Part shown: in pieces, positions 17,536 through 25,482 of the stretch | Layout: every line of letters starts with the position of its first letter | How positions within the stretch are numbered: position 1 is the first letter of the stretch | Assembly: GCF_040207125.1 (NCBI RefSeq) | Contig: NZ_CP157940.1 | Coordinates: forward strand, 4,425,993 to 4,489,992 | From: Lacrimispora sp. BS-2 | GTDB taxonomy: Bacteria > Bacillota > Clostridia > Lachnospirales > Lachnospiraceae | Length of the DNA: 64,000 nt | Reading direction: 5' to 3' | The notes under the pieces: model-generated | What the model saw: only the letters and a program-made list of their open reading frames with translations | What the model was told of the DNA's origin: nothing | The model's database searches: none | Made by a program: the position numbers and the translations under genes

Positions 17536-18801
17536 ATGATAGAGGTAAAAAACAGCAGTGTGGATCTGTTATCCAGACAACTGACCGGCAGCAGGATAAA
17601 GGAAGAAAAGGCAGCTGACGGTTTATCCGAGTTTAAGGCCATGTTAAAAAGCGGCACTCAGAAGAAGGATAGCAAAAGTCAGGAACCAAGAGAGTCCTTT
17701 GAAGAAAATCCGCCTGCAGCGGAAGTGGCATCAGAGGCTGCTGCTCTGGTGTCTGCGGCCGCAATGGCGAAAGTCCAGGGGCTGGAGGAACAGTTTCAAC
17801 TAGCCGGACAGGAACCAGAGACCCAAATTATGGAAGCCATTGGAGAGGCCCAGGCTCCGGTTTTTGTGTCAGAAGAAAGTGGAAAAATCCAGACAATGGA
17901 TTCATTCCGTGCTTTGGATCAGCTTCGTTTTCAACAGCTGACAGAAAATGGTATGGGAGCAGAAAGTCTTCGCGAGGGAAATTCCATGACCTTGGCGGAT
18001 AGTTCAAAAGAAAAGCCGGAGTCCATTTTCCTGAATGCAATGGCAACGCTGCAAAAAACAGGGAAAAAGGAACCTGTGATTCAGGATATAGCAGGGCAGA
18101 ACACGGAGGCAGTTGTAAATCCAGATGGGAAAAAGGATATTTTATCGGAGAAGCCGCTTATGAAAGCAGCAGAGACAGTTTCCGGTTTAGCTGAAAAGGA
18201 ACCGGCGGTGATTCTTCCAAAGAGCAGTTCTCAGGAAAAACCGGGCCCTGTGGAAGAAGACCAGGATAAAATCGGGAAAAACCTTCCGGAAAAGCCCTAT
18301 GAGCCTGAACGTTTCTGGAACAGACACCTTGAAAAGCCTGAGGAAGTCCATACAACTGTAAGAGCAGAGAATTCGAAAGAATTGGAAGCAAAGTTATCGG
18401 AACAGATTTTAAAACAGATACGCCAAGGAAATGGGGAATTGGATATTCAATTGGAACCCCATAATCTGGGTAAGATCCGGATCAAAATTTCCTATGAGGA
18501 TAATCAGATCAGTGTTTCACTTCTGTGTACAGAAAGTAAAACCTTAAAGCTTTTATCCCAGTCGGCGGGCGATTTAGGCTCCATTCTGGAATCTAATTTA
18601 GAACGGCCCTTCCAGGTCCTGGTAGACAAGCAGGAGCCGGATTACTTAAACCAGCAGCAGGAGCAGGGGAGCAGACAGGAACAGCGTGGACAGCATCAGG
18701 AAAGCCAGAGGGAAGAAACCCATGAGGACTTTATACAAAAGCTGAGGCTTGGGATTTTTGAGACAGAAAGCGCCGAAGAAAACGGCGTTGGTTACAGATA
18801 A
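17536..18801 (+). CDS. fliK: Flagellar hook-length control protein FliK
   Basis: 421 residues. The N-terminal ~280 residues are low-complexity, rich in A, E, K and S, as expected of the secreted ruler. The C-terminal domain (about 285-375) holds the conserved core GELDIQLEPHNLGKIRIKIS followed by SLLCTESKTLKLL, which contacts FlhB to switch export from hook to filament substrates. A Q/E-rich tail follows (QQQEQGSRQEQRGQHQESQ). AAGGAG precedes ATG 17536. flgD starts 11 bases after the stop. A second FliK-like protein is encoded at 55223. Confidence 0.9.
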   Translation: MIEVKNSSVDLLSRQLTGSRIKEEKAADGLSEFKAMLKSGTQKKDSKSQEPRESFEENPPAAEVASEAAALVSAAAMAKVQGLEEQFQLAGQEPETQIMEAIGEAQAPVFVSEESGKIQTMDSFRALDQLRFQQLTENGMGAESLREGNSMTLADSSKEKPESIFLNAMATLQKTGKKEPVIQDIAGQNTEAVVNPDGKKDILSEKPLMKAAETVSGLAEKEPAVILPKSSSQEKPGPVEEDQDKIGKNLPEKPYEPERFWNRHLEKPEEVHTTVRAENSKELEAKLSEQILKQIRQGNGELDIQLEPHNLGKIRIKISYEDNQISVSLLCTESKTLKLLSQSAGDLGSILESNLERPFQVLVDKQEPDYLNQQQEQGSRQEQRGQHQESQREETHEDFIQKLRLGIFETESAEENGVGYR

Positions 18802-18812
18802 GGAGAGAAGTA

Positions 18813-19382
18813 ATGTCAACTGTAAATGGAGTAAATTTGTATAGTTCTCTGGAAGATTTTAAGGATAGAGCAAAAACCACCAGTAACAGTGAATTGACAA
18901 CGGAAGGATTTTTTAGGCTTTTGGCAGCACAGCTTCAAAATCAGGACATGTCAAGCCCCATGGATAACTCGGAGATGATGACTCAGATGACTCAGATCGC
19001 CATGATGCAGGCTATGAACAACTTCTCCACTGCAATGGGGGATTTTGCCCAGGTCAATACAATCAATTATGGAACTTCCATGATGGGAAAAGACGTTATG
19101 GTTGCATACCACGATAAGAACGGGGCAGTTAAAAAAATCACGGGAACTGTGACAAGAGTCGATATTTTTAATGGTGTGCCAACTATTTACATCGACGACG
19201 ATGAAAAGACAGGCTATCCGGTTTCCAGCATTATGTCCGTTTATGAAAAGGGGCATAAGCCTCCGGATAATGTGGGTGATACAGACAAGGACGATGGAGT
19301 CAAGGATCCGGATACAGATAATAATACCGATGGAGCTAAGAATCCGGATACAGATAACAATACCGATACCAGTACCGATTAG
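18813..19382 (+). CDS. flgD: Hook assembly scaffolding protein FlgD
   Basis: 189 residues. The conserved FlgD core is at the N-terminus (LTTEGFFRLLAAQLQNQDMS, then PMDNSEMMTQMTQIA). FlgD caps the growing hook. After a short beta domain (residues ~90-145) the protein ends in an Asp-rich tail with two near-identical 12-residue repeats (DPDTDNNTDG type) encoded by 36-base repeats. Classic FlgD has larger FnIII/tudor-like C-terminal domains; here that part is short and replaced by the acidic tail. AAGGAG precedes ATG 18813. Confidence 0.93.
   Translation: MSTVNGVNLYSSLEDFKDRAKTTSNSELTTEGFFRLLAAQLQNQDMSSPMDNSEMMTQMTQIAMMQAMNNFSTAMGDFAQVNTINYGTSMMGKDVMVAYHDKNGAVKKITGTVTRVDIFNGVPTIYIDDDEKTGYPVSSIMSVYEKGHKPPDNVGDTDKDDGVKDPDTDNNTDGAKNPDTDNNTDTSTD
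19302..19373 (+). repeat. Two 36-base direct repeats in the flgD tail
   Basis: Units 19302-19337 and 19338-19373 share a run of AATCCGG/GATCCGG, ATACAGATAA and AATACCGAT, and encode the D-x-D-x-D tail of FlgD. Such in-frame repeats could vary in copy number by slippage. Confidence 0.8.
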
Positions 19383-19401
19383 AATGCGCAGGTGATGATT
19401 A

Positions 19402-19776
19402 ATGCTAGGTAAAATAAACCAGCATGAGGAACTAAGGCAGCTAAAGCTGCGGAATGCTGCCGCAATATCAAAACCAGCAGGCAGCTTTAATGAGATACTT
19501 CAAAACAGAATTGAGGAAAAGGAAGGGCTTCAATTTTCTCGCCATGCAGCAGAGCGGGTCAATCAGCGCGGAATTGAAATGTCGGATTCATTTATACAGG
19601 ATTTGCAGTCCGCAGTGGAAAAAGCCCGTTCCAAAGGTGCAAAGGATGTGGTGATTATCAGTGACAAGGGAGCGTTTATTGTAAATGTGCCCAATAATAC
19701 TGTGGTAACAACCATGTCCGGCAATGAAATGAAAGAAAATATTTTTACAAATATCGACAGCGCCGTCCTGTTATAG
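19402..19776 (+). CDS. Flagellar operon protein, TIGR02530 family
   Basis: 124 residues. The segment LQFSRHAAERVNQRGIEMSD and the following AVEKARSKGAKDVVI...AFIVNVPNNTVVTTM match the TIGR02530 family, which is found between flgD and flgE in Firmicutes and spirochaetes. Its molecular role is not established; the location suggests hook assembly or hook mRNA control. The position here is canonical. AGGTGATGATTA precedes ATG 19402. Confidence 0.88.
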   Translation: MLGKINQHEELRQLKLRNAAAISKPAGSFNEILQNRIEEKEGLQFSRHAAERVNQRGIEMSDSFIQDLQSAVEKARSKGAKDVVIISDKGAFIVNVPNNTVVTTMSGNEMKENIFTNIDSAVLL

Positions 19777-19857
19777 CTGGACCATTTATGGAGGCTTTTC
19801 CTGTATGTCCGATTGACAGCAGGAGGAAGGCGAAAAAAACGAAGGAGAACAATAACT

Positions 19858-21555
19858 ATGGTCAAATCAATGTTTGCCGGTGTGGCAGGTCTTAGAACTC
19901 ATCAGGCCAAAATGGATGTTATCGGTAATAATATAGCTAACGTGAATACATGGGGATTTAAGGCAGGCACCATGTCCTTTAAAGACACCATGTATCAGAA
20001 CACCTCAGCCGGTTCAAAGGGCAGCACATCTGCCGGCGGTTACGGAGGCACCAATGCCAATCAGGTAGGGTATGGCGTGACGACAGGAAGTATTACCTAT
20101 GACTTTTCTATGGGAAGCCCGTCACCTTCTTCCAGAGGCCTTGACTGCTATATTGATGGTACTGGGTTTTATATTGTAGGTCCTATGGTTGGAAACGGAG
20201 AGGGTTTTTCCCTGGAAGATAAGGATGTTATTTCCTCCAAGGGCTTGAGTCTTTCCAGAGTAGGAAAGTTTGATGTGGATAATCAAGGATATCTGGTTGA
20301 CGATTCAGGAAATTATATATATGGATTTGAAAATACCAATACAAGCGATCTTTCCCAGGGAACATTTAATACTACTACATTGAAACCTTTAAGGATTCCT
20401 ATGACATCAGAAATAGCGGCCATAGGGGATAAGAATGCGGTAAATAAGGTGGAGGCAGCAAGGAAAGAGCTTGAGGGAGCAAGAGCCAATCTCAATAAGC
20501 TGAATCTGGAGTTGGGGAAGGCAAGAGAAGAGTATATTGCGGTAAATGACGAATATGAAACCAAATATAACAATCAGGGCATCAAGGCAAAAACAGACGC
20601 TGTTTATGATCCGCAGAATGGATCTAAGGTACTCATGGAAAAAGCCTATAAGGATTGGCTGGATGGTAAAAGTGATCCGGCAAAGGCTGGTGATTTGTTG
20701 ACCGCATATAATGATGCGAAAATAAAATATGAAGAAACTGTAAATGATTTGATCGTAGCACAGGCGGTGCTTCGGAATAACTCGACAACCAGCGCTAGTG
20801 ACATTGCTGCTGCCTGGGGGAAATATAAGACAGCCTTTACTAATCAGGTAGATGCTTCCAAAGTTTATGATGATGCACTGAAAGCTTATAATGCTGATCC
20901 TAGTACTGCAAATAAGACAGCATTAGATGTGGCACAGGCAGACTTGGATGACAAGAAAAAGAAATTTGCTGAAGAGAAAAAAGCCCTGGATGACCTTCAG
21001 GCAGCCTTAAGCAAAATCGAACCTGAATCTGTGGAAGGAAGGCGGGATGCTAAAAAGCAAGCTGCCGACAAAGCCAAGGCCTTCGCTGATGCAGCACAAA
21101 CAGCAGTAACCGAAGCAGAAAAGCGGCTGGAAACAGCCCAGAACAGCTCGACCAGTACTCAGGTAGAGAATGCCGGATCAAGCAATGAGAATGAACTTGC
21201 CAGGTTAAGCAATTACTCAATCAAGGAAGACGGCACCCTGGCAGGTACTTCTGTTGACGGCAGCGCTACAGTTATCATCGGTAAGGTCGCCTTAGCCGGT
21301 GTCCAGAATGTCAGCGGTCTGGAAAAGACCACAGGTTATTACTATGTCCCAGGCGCTAATGCCGGCAGTGTAAGCATTTATGAAGCCGGTGGTGTCCAGG
21401 GCCGAATCATGGGAAATTATCTGGAAATGGCAAAGGTAGACCTTGCTACAGAGATGACAGATATGATCACTACACAAAGAGGATTCCAGGCCAACTCAAA
21501 AATCATTACAGTTACGGATCAGATGCTGGAAGAACTGGTTAATATTAAGCGGTAA
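19858..21555 (+). CDS. flgE: Flagellar hook protein FlgE with a large coiled-coil insertion
   Basis: 565 residues. The rod/hook motif GVAGLRTHQAKMDVIGNNIA lies at the N-terminus and a conserved helix at the C-terminus (EMTDMITTQRGFQANSKIIT). Between them, residues ~196-436 are an A/K/E/D-rich stretch of heptad-like repeats (AARKELEGARANLNKLNLEL; AQADLDDKKKKFAEEKKALD; AQTAVTEAEKRLETAQ), so the usual beta-rich outer domain is replaced or interrupted by a predicted long coiled coil. I chose ATG 19858, with GAAGGAGAA just upstream. FlgE forms the universal joint between rod and filament. The insertion is the oddest part of any structural gene here. Confidence 0.93.
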   Translation: MVKSMFAGVAGLRTHQAKMDVIGNNIANVNTWGFKAGTMSFKDTMYQNTSAGSKGSTSAGGYGGTNANQVGYGVTTGSITYDFSMGSPSPSSRGLDCYIDGTGFYIVGPMVGNGEGFSLEDKDVISSKGLSLSRVGKFDVDNQGYLVDDSGNYIYGFENTNTSDLSQGTFNTTTLKPLRIPMTSEIAAIGDKNAVNKVEAARKELEGARANLNKLNLELGKAREEYIAVNDEYETKYNNQGIKAKTDAVYDPQNGSKVLMEKAYKDWLDGKSDPAKAGDLLTAYNDAKIKYEETVNDLIVAQAVLRNNSTTSASDIAAAWGKYKTAFTNQVDASKVYDDALKAYNADPSTANKTALDVAQADLDDKKKKFAEEKKALDDLQAALSKIEPESVEGRRDAKKQAADKAKAFADAAQTAVTEAEKRLETAQNSSTSTQVENAGSSNENELARLSNYSIKEDGTLAGTSVDGSATVIIGKVALAGVQNVSGLEKTTGYYYVPGANAGSVSIYEAGGVQGRIMGNYLEMAKVDLATEMTDMITTQRGFQANSKIITVTDQMLEELVNIKR

Positions 21556-21572
21556 TAAGCTATTGTAGATTT

Positions 21573-21598
21573 GGGGAGGCGGTGCCTGCCGCTTCCCC
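21573..21598 (+). promoter_or_regulatory. Strong intercistronic hairpin between flgE and flbD
   Basis: GGGGAGGCGG (21573-21582) pairs fully, with one G-U, with CCGCTTCCCC (21589-21598) around a six-base loop. No T-run follows, so it is more likely an mRNA stabiliser or processing barrier than a terminator. Confidence 0.5.
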
Positions 21599-21618
21599 CC
21601 AATGAGAGGAGTTGAGCC

Positions 21619-21822
21619 ATGATTCGTCTTACGAGACTGAATGATGAAGAATTTGTAATCAATTGCAATCAGATTGAGCGGATTGAAAACATACCGGAGT
21701 CCAATATTATACTGGCCAATGGAAAGCATTATGTGGTAAAAGAAAGTGTTGATGAGATCATTGACCGGGTGATTGAATTCCAGGCTCAGATATATGCGCG
21801 CGCGCAGAAAAAGAACGTTTAA
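21619..21822 (+). CDS. flbD: FlbD family flagellar protein
   Basis: 67 residues, beginning MIRLTRLNDEEFVINCNQIE and containing GKHYVVKES and an EIIDRVIEF helix, typical of the small FlbD family encoded after flgE in Firmicutes, spirochaetes and Thermotoga. Its function is unknown; the name is shared with an unrelated Caulobacter regulator. AGAGGAG precedes ATG 21619. A GCGCGCGCGC run lies near its 3' end (21796-21805). Confidence 0.9.
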   Translation: MIRLTRLNDEEFVINCNQIERIENIPESNIILANGKHYVVKESVDEIIDRVIEFQAQIYARAQKKNV

Positions 21823-21839
21823 TCCAGGCACTGCCTGGA
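21823..21839 (+). promoter_or_regulatory. Small hairpin between flbD and motA
   Basis: TCCAGGC (21823-21829) and GCCTGGA (21833-21839) are perfect inverted arms around ACT. There is no T-tract. With the hairpin at 21573 it brackets flbD. Confidence 0.45.
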
Positions 21840-21855
21840 ATATAGGAGGTTACTT

Positions 21856-22662
21856 ATGGATGTATCATTGATCGTTGGCTGGGTGCTGGGAATCATATTG
21901 ATTATCTACGGAATCGGCATGGAAAAGCTGATGAATTTTGTGGACATGCCCAGTGTTATCATTGTTGTGGGAGGTACAGCCGCAGCGTTAATAGCCAGCT
22001 TTCCGTTTAAAACCCTGGTGCAGATTCCAAAACACATCGGAATAATGATCAGTTCCAACCGGTACAATTCGGAAGCTGTTATTCACACCCTGGTGGATAT
22101 GGCGAAGACGGCAAGAAAAAAGGGACTTTTGGTGCTGGAAGAGCAGGCTGCGACTATCAAGGATCCTTTTCTGAAACAGAGCGTGATGTTGATCGTAGAC
22201 GCCATGGATGCGGATAAGATCAGGGAGATGCTGGAAAGTGAAGTGGCAGCCATGATGGACCGCCACGACCAGGATGTCAGTATCTATGACAAGGGGGCAG
22301 GAGTGGCACCGGCTTTCGGAATGATTGGCACGCTGGTAGGATTGGTTAACATGCTAAAAAGTATGGATATGTCAGGAAATGGATCAAACAGCCTTGGTGC
22401 TGACATGTCTGTGGCTTTGATCACTACCTTTTACGGCTGTGTTCTGGCTCATCTGCTGTTTAGTCCCATGGGTAAGAAGCTCCGTATCCGGAATGAGGAA
22501 GAAGTTTTGTATAAGCAGATTATTATTGAAGGCGTTTTGTCCATTCAGGCTGGAGATAACCCCAAGTATCTGGAGGAAAAGCTGTTATCTTACCTGTCTC
22601 AGAAGCAGCAGGGAAAGATCACAAAGAAAAAACCTGAAGAAGGAAGCGCAAATCCTGAGTAA
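21856..22662 (+). CDS. motA: Flagellar stator protein MotA
   Basis: 268 residues with four membrane segments (two near the N-terminus, two around residues 145-200), IIVVGGTAAALIASFPF, the large cytoplasmic loop with charged residues that engage FliG, and the conserved GAGVAPAFGMIGTLVGLVNM. Together with MotB it forms the ion-driven torque unit; the ion cannot be decided from sequence. AGGAGG precedes ATG 21856. motB follows after an 83-base gap. Confidence 0.95.
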   Translation: MDVSLIVGWVLGIILIIYGIGMEKLMNFVDMPSVIIVVGGTAAALIASFPFKTLVQIPKHIGIMISSNRYNSEAVIHTLVDMAKTARKKGLLVLEEQAATIKDPFLKQSVMLIVDAMDADKIREMLESEVAAMMDRHDQDVSIYDKGAGVAPAFGMIGTLVGLVNMLKSMDMSGNGSNSLGADMSVALITTFYGCVLAHLLFSPMGKKLRIRNEEEVLYKQIIIEGVLSIQAGDNPKYLEEKLLSYLSQKQQGKITKKKPEEGSANPE

Positions 22663-22745
22663 TTGAATTACCAAAGAGGGAGTGCTTTAAGGGCATATCT
22701 TAATCCCAAAGAACATGGGTAGGAAAGAGAAAAACAGGTGGTTGT

Positions 22746-23513
22746 ATGATAAAGAGAAATAAGCAGCCGGAGGAATCTGGAAGCTGGATGGATACATATG
22801 GGGACATGGTTACACTGCTGCTGTGTTTTTTCGTTCTTCTGTATTCCATGTCTTCTATGGATCAGAGCAAATGGAAGAAGCTGGTGCAGAGCTTTAATCC
22901 TAGTGCATTGGAAAGCATAGAGTCCAACGCTAATGAAAGCGAGCGGGAATTCCGTGGAGATCCGGCAAAAGAAGAGGTCACGGATTTTGACGCACTGTAT
23001 ACGGCTCTGAAAGATATGGTTTCAGAAAGAGGAATGCAGGATTCTGTAGAAATTACCCGCGGAGACGGCTTCACTTTTATCTCATTCCGCGACAAAGTAT
23101 TTTTTGACGGGGACAGTTCTGTGCTCCGGCAGGAAGGCAAGGACATCCTTGAACAGTTTGCTGTTGCTATGACGCAGGTGGATTCTTCCATAAAAGAAGT
23201 ACAGGTATTGGGACACACCTCCCAGGGAGACCCCAACAGACCCAACAACATCCGAAACGACAGGATGCTTTCCGCTCAGCGTTCCGCAGAGGTTGTCATC
23301 TTTCTCCAAAGCAGACATGCTGTTTCACCGGAAAAACTGGTGAGTGCCAGCTATGGTCAGTTCCGTCCCATTGCGCCTTTTGATACGGAAGATGGGAGGG
23401 CGCAGAACCGCCGCGTGGAAATATTGATAACCAAGAATGATACGGTAGAAAAATCCCTGGAAGAGTATTACAACCAGATATATCAGGATTATCAGAACGT
23501 GCCGGGTAATTAA
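22746..23513 (+). CDS. motB: Flagellar stator protein MotB
   Basis: 255 residues. A short cytoplasmic N-terminus is followed by one transmembrane helix beginning SWMDTYGDMVTLLLCFFVLL, which contains the ion-carrying Asp, and a periplasm-facing OmpA-like peptidoglycan-binding domain (VLGHTSQGDPNRPNN, then LSAQRSAEVVIFL and GRAQNRRVEI). It anchors the stator in the wall. It is in frame with a normal MotA partner, and no key residue appears lost. Confidence 0.95.
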   Translation: MIKRNKQPEESGSWMDTYGDMVTLLLCFFVLLYSMSSMDQSKWKKLVQSFNPSALESIESNANESEREFRGDPAKEEVTDFDALYTALKDMVSERGMQDSVEITRGDGFTFISFRDKVFFDGDSSVLRQEGKDILEQFAVAMTQVDSSIKEVQVLGHTSQGDPNRPNNIRNDRMLSAQRSAEVVIFLQSRHAVSPEKLVSASYGQFRPIAPFDTEDGRAQNRRVEILITKNDTVEKSLEEYYNQIYQDYQNVPGN

Positions 23514-23535
23514 AAAATGAAGCGGAGTGAAACAA

Positions 23536-24555
23536 ATGGCTGAAGTATTATCCCAAAATCAAATTGATGCACTGCTCAATTCCTTGCAGGGAACAGATGA
23601 GCTGAGCCAGGAGATTGAAAAAAAAGAAGATGAATTAAAATATAGGAAATATGATTTTTACAGTCCTAAAAAGTTTACAAAAGACAGGCTTAAAGTTTTA
23701 GGCAGCATATTCGACAATTATTCCAGGATTGCAGGTTCCCAGATCAACAGCCTGTTTCGGACTTCCAGTGAACTGTCAGTCGTTACGGTAGAGGAGCAGC
23801 GGTATTATGAATTCAGTAACGCCTTAAGCGATAATGATGTCCTTACCCTTGTCAATGTGTCTTTGCCGGATCATTCCAAGAATCCGCCGCTTTTAATCAA
23901 TGCAAGTATGCCATTAATGCTTAGTTTGATCGACCGCATGCTTGGAGGCATAGGAAAGGAAACCAATGTTAGCTTGTCCTATTCCTATACGGAAATTGAG
24001 ATGGCTTTATACCGCAGAGTGATCCAATATGTAATAGCACCATTAAAGGATTCCTGGTCAAGTTATATTAATTTAAATTTTGAGCTGGACAGGCTGGAGG
24101 AAAACCCCAGCATGTTTCAGGAAATCGGTGTGGATGAAACAATAGTAATTGTTGTCATTGATGTAGAAATGGAAGGCTGCTCTGGAAGGCTCAGTCTCTG
24201 CATTCCGGGGAATCTCCTAATGAACACGTTCAGCATTATAGATAAGCGAAGAGCCAGTGCCATGGGAGATGAAGAGAACAGCCAGGATACGAAGCTTGAA
24301 ATCTTAAACAACATCAGGGCAACTGACTTGATGATACGAGCCAAGGTAGGAGAGTCTGTCATTACTCTGGATGATGTTTATAATCTTCATGTGGGAGATG
24401 TCATCAACTTAGGAACGCCTAAGGAATCCGACATCAAACTGTATGTGGAAGACCAGCCATGGTTTAAGGGGCAATTAGGTGTTCACAAAAGAAATACAGC
24501 GGTTCGTGTTGAAGGTCTTGTAGAAGAAGGAAATTACCAGGCCGGTGAAAGCTGA
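23536..24555 (+). CDS. fliM: Flagellar motor switch protein FliM
   Basis: 339 residues: the N-terminal CheY-P-binding peptide LSQNQIDALLNSL, the middle CheC-like domain (GSQINSLFRTSSELSVVTVE and LMLSLIDRMLGG), and the C-terminal SpoA domain (AKVGESVITLDDVYNLHVGD). I chose ATG 23536, five bases after GGAGTGA at 23524-23530, not the in-frame GTG at 23527. motB directly precedes it; fliL, usually found between motB and fliM, is missing. Confidence 0.96.
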   Translation: MAEVLSQNQIDALLNSLQGTDELSQEIEKKEDELKYRKYDFYSPKKFTKDRLKVLGSIFDNYSRIAGSQINSLFRTSSELSVVTVEEQRYYEFSNALSDNDVLTLVNVSLPDHSKNPPLLINASMPLMLSLIDRMLGGIGKETNVSLSYSYTEIEMALYRRVIQYVIAPLKDSWSSYINLNFELDRLEENPSMFQEIGVDETIVIVVIDVEMEGCSGRLSLCIPGNLLMNTFSIIDKRRASAMGDEENSQDTKLEILNNIRATDLMIRAKVGESVITLDDVYNLHVGDVINLGTPKESDIKLYVEDQPWFKGQLGVHKRNTAVRVEGLVEEGNYQAGES

Positions 24556-24603
24556 GTCAGGGATTATATAAAGAATTAAGGATAATAAAGGAGATGCAAA
24601 AAA

Positions 24604-24963
24604 ATGGCGAAAATATTATTGGTAGATGATGCAGCGTTTATGAGAATGATGATTAAGGATACGTTATCAAAAAATGGATATACCGATTTATACGAGGCGT
24701 CTGACGGAGCTCAGGCTGTGCAGATGTTTTCTGAAATCAATCCGGATCTTGTAATCATGGACATTACAATGCCTAACATGGATGGTCTGGAAGCATTAAA
24801 GGCTATAAAGGCAAAATCCCCGGAAGCAGCGGTTGTTATGTGTTCTGCCATGGGACAGGAGAGCATGGTAATCGAAGCCATCAAATCAGGTGCTAAGGAT
24901 TTTATTGTAAAGCCCTTTAAACCGGACAGGATTCTTAAAACTGTCACAGGTATTATCGGTTAA
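24604..24963 (+). CDS. cheY: Chemotaxis response regulator CheY
   Basis: 119 residues, a single receiver domain. Acidic pocket D8-D9, phosphoacceptor D53 in IMDITMPNMDG, S81 and K103 (VKPF) are all in place. Phosphorylated by CheA, it binds FliM and FliY to change motor rotation. It lies between fliM and flgC in the main operon, behind AAAGGAG. A second receiver-only protein is encoded at 61043. Confidence 0.93.
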   Translation: MAKILLVDDAAFMRMMIKDTLSKNGYTDLYEASDGAQAVQMFSEINPDLVIMDITMPNMDGLEALKAIKAKSPEAAVVMCSAMGQESMVIEAIKSGAKDFIVKPFKPDRILKTVTGIIG

Positions 24964-24986
24964 TTTTACCGCAGAGGAGGGGACAA

Positions 24987-25433
24987 ATGTCATTTTTAAG
25001 TTCCATGAACATAAGTGCGTCGGCAATGACCGCCCAGCGTCTTAGACTGGATGTTGCATCGGAGAACATTGCGAATATTGATACGACGAGGACGGAAGCA
25101 GGTGGGCCATATCAAAGAAAAATGGTGGTGCTTGAATCCAGGAATGAGAATAACTTCCGAAAAATTATGATGAATGCAGCCGGCATAAGCAGGCAGCAGA
25201 GCACAGGAGGTGTCAGAGTTTCACAGATAGTGGAAGACACCAGTCCCTTTAAGTCCGTTTACAATCCGGAACATCCGGATGCGGATGAAAACGGCTATGT
25301 GCAGATGCCCAATGTGGATTTGCTAAAAGAAACAGTAGACAGTATGTCTGCATACCGGTCCTATGAGGCCAACATAACAGCATTTAATGCCATAAAGATG
25401 ATGGCCTCCAAGGCATTGGAAATTGGAAAGTAA
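24987..25433 (+). CDS. flgC: Flagellar basal-body rod protein FlgC, displaced from flgB
   Basis: 148 residues. The N-terminus (FLSSMNISASAMTAQRLRLD, ENIANIDTTRT) and the C-terminal VDLLKETVDSMSAYRSYEAN helix are diagnostic of FlgC, a proximal rod protein. AGAGGAGGGG precedes ATG 24987. The gene is intact, but lies 13 kb from flgB, between cheY and fliY, instead of between flgB and fliE. This implies a past rearrangement within the operon. Confidence 0.95.
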   Translation: MSFLSSMNISASAMTAQRLRLDVASENIANIDTTRTEAGGPYQRKMVVLESRNENNFRKIMMNAAGISRQQSTGGVRVSQIVEDTSPFKSVYNPEHPDADENGYVQMPNVDLLKETVDSMSAYRSYEANITAFNAIKMMASKALEIGK

Positions 25434-25482
25434 GGCGTGACTTGGCATAGAGGGCTAATGAGTATAAAGGGAGAAAAGTTGT

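Noticed and set aside
21796..21805. GCGCGCGCGC run as a Z-DNA or restriction-related signal
   Set aside because: It is short, lies inside the flbD coding sequence and is explained by Ala-Arg codons.
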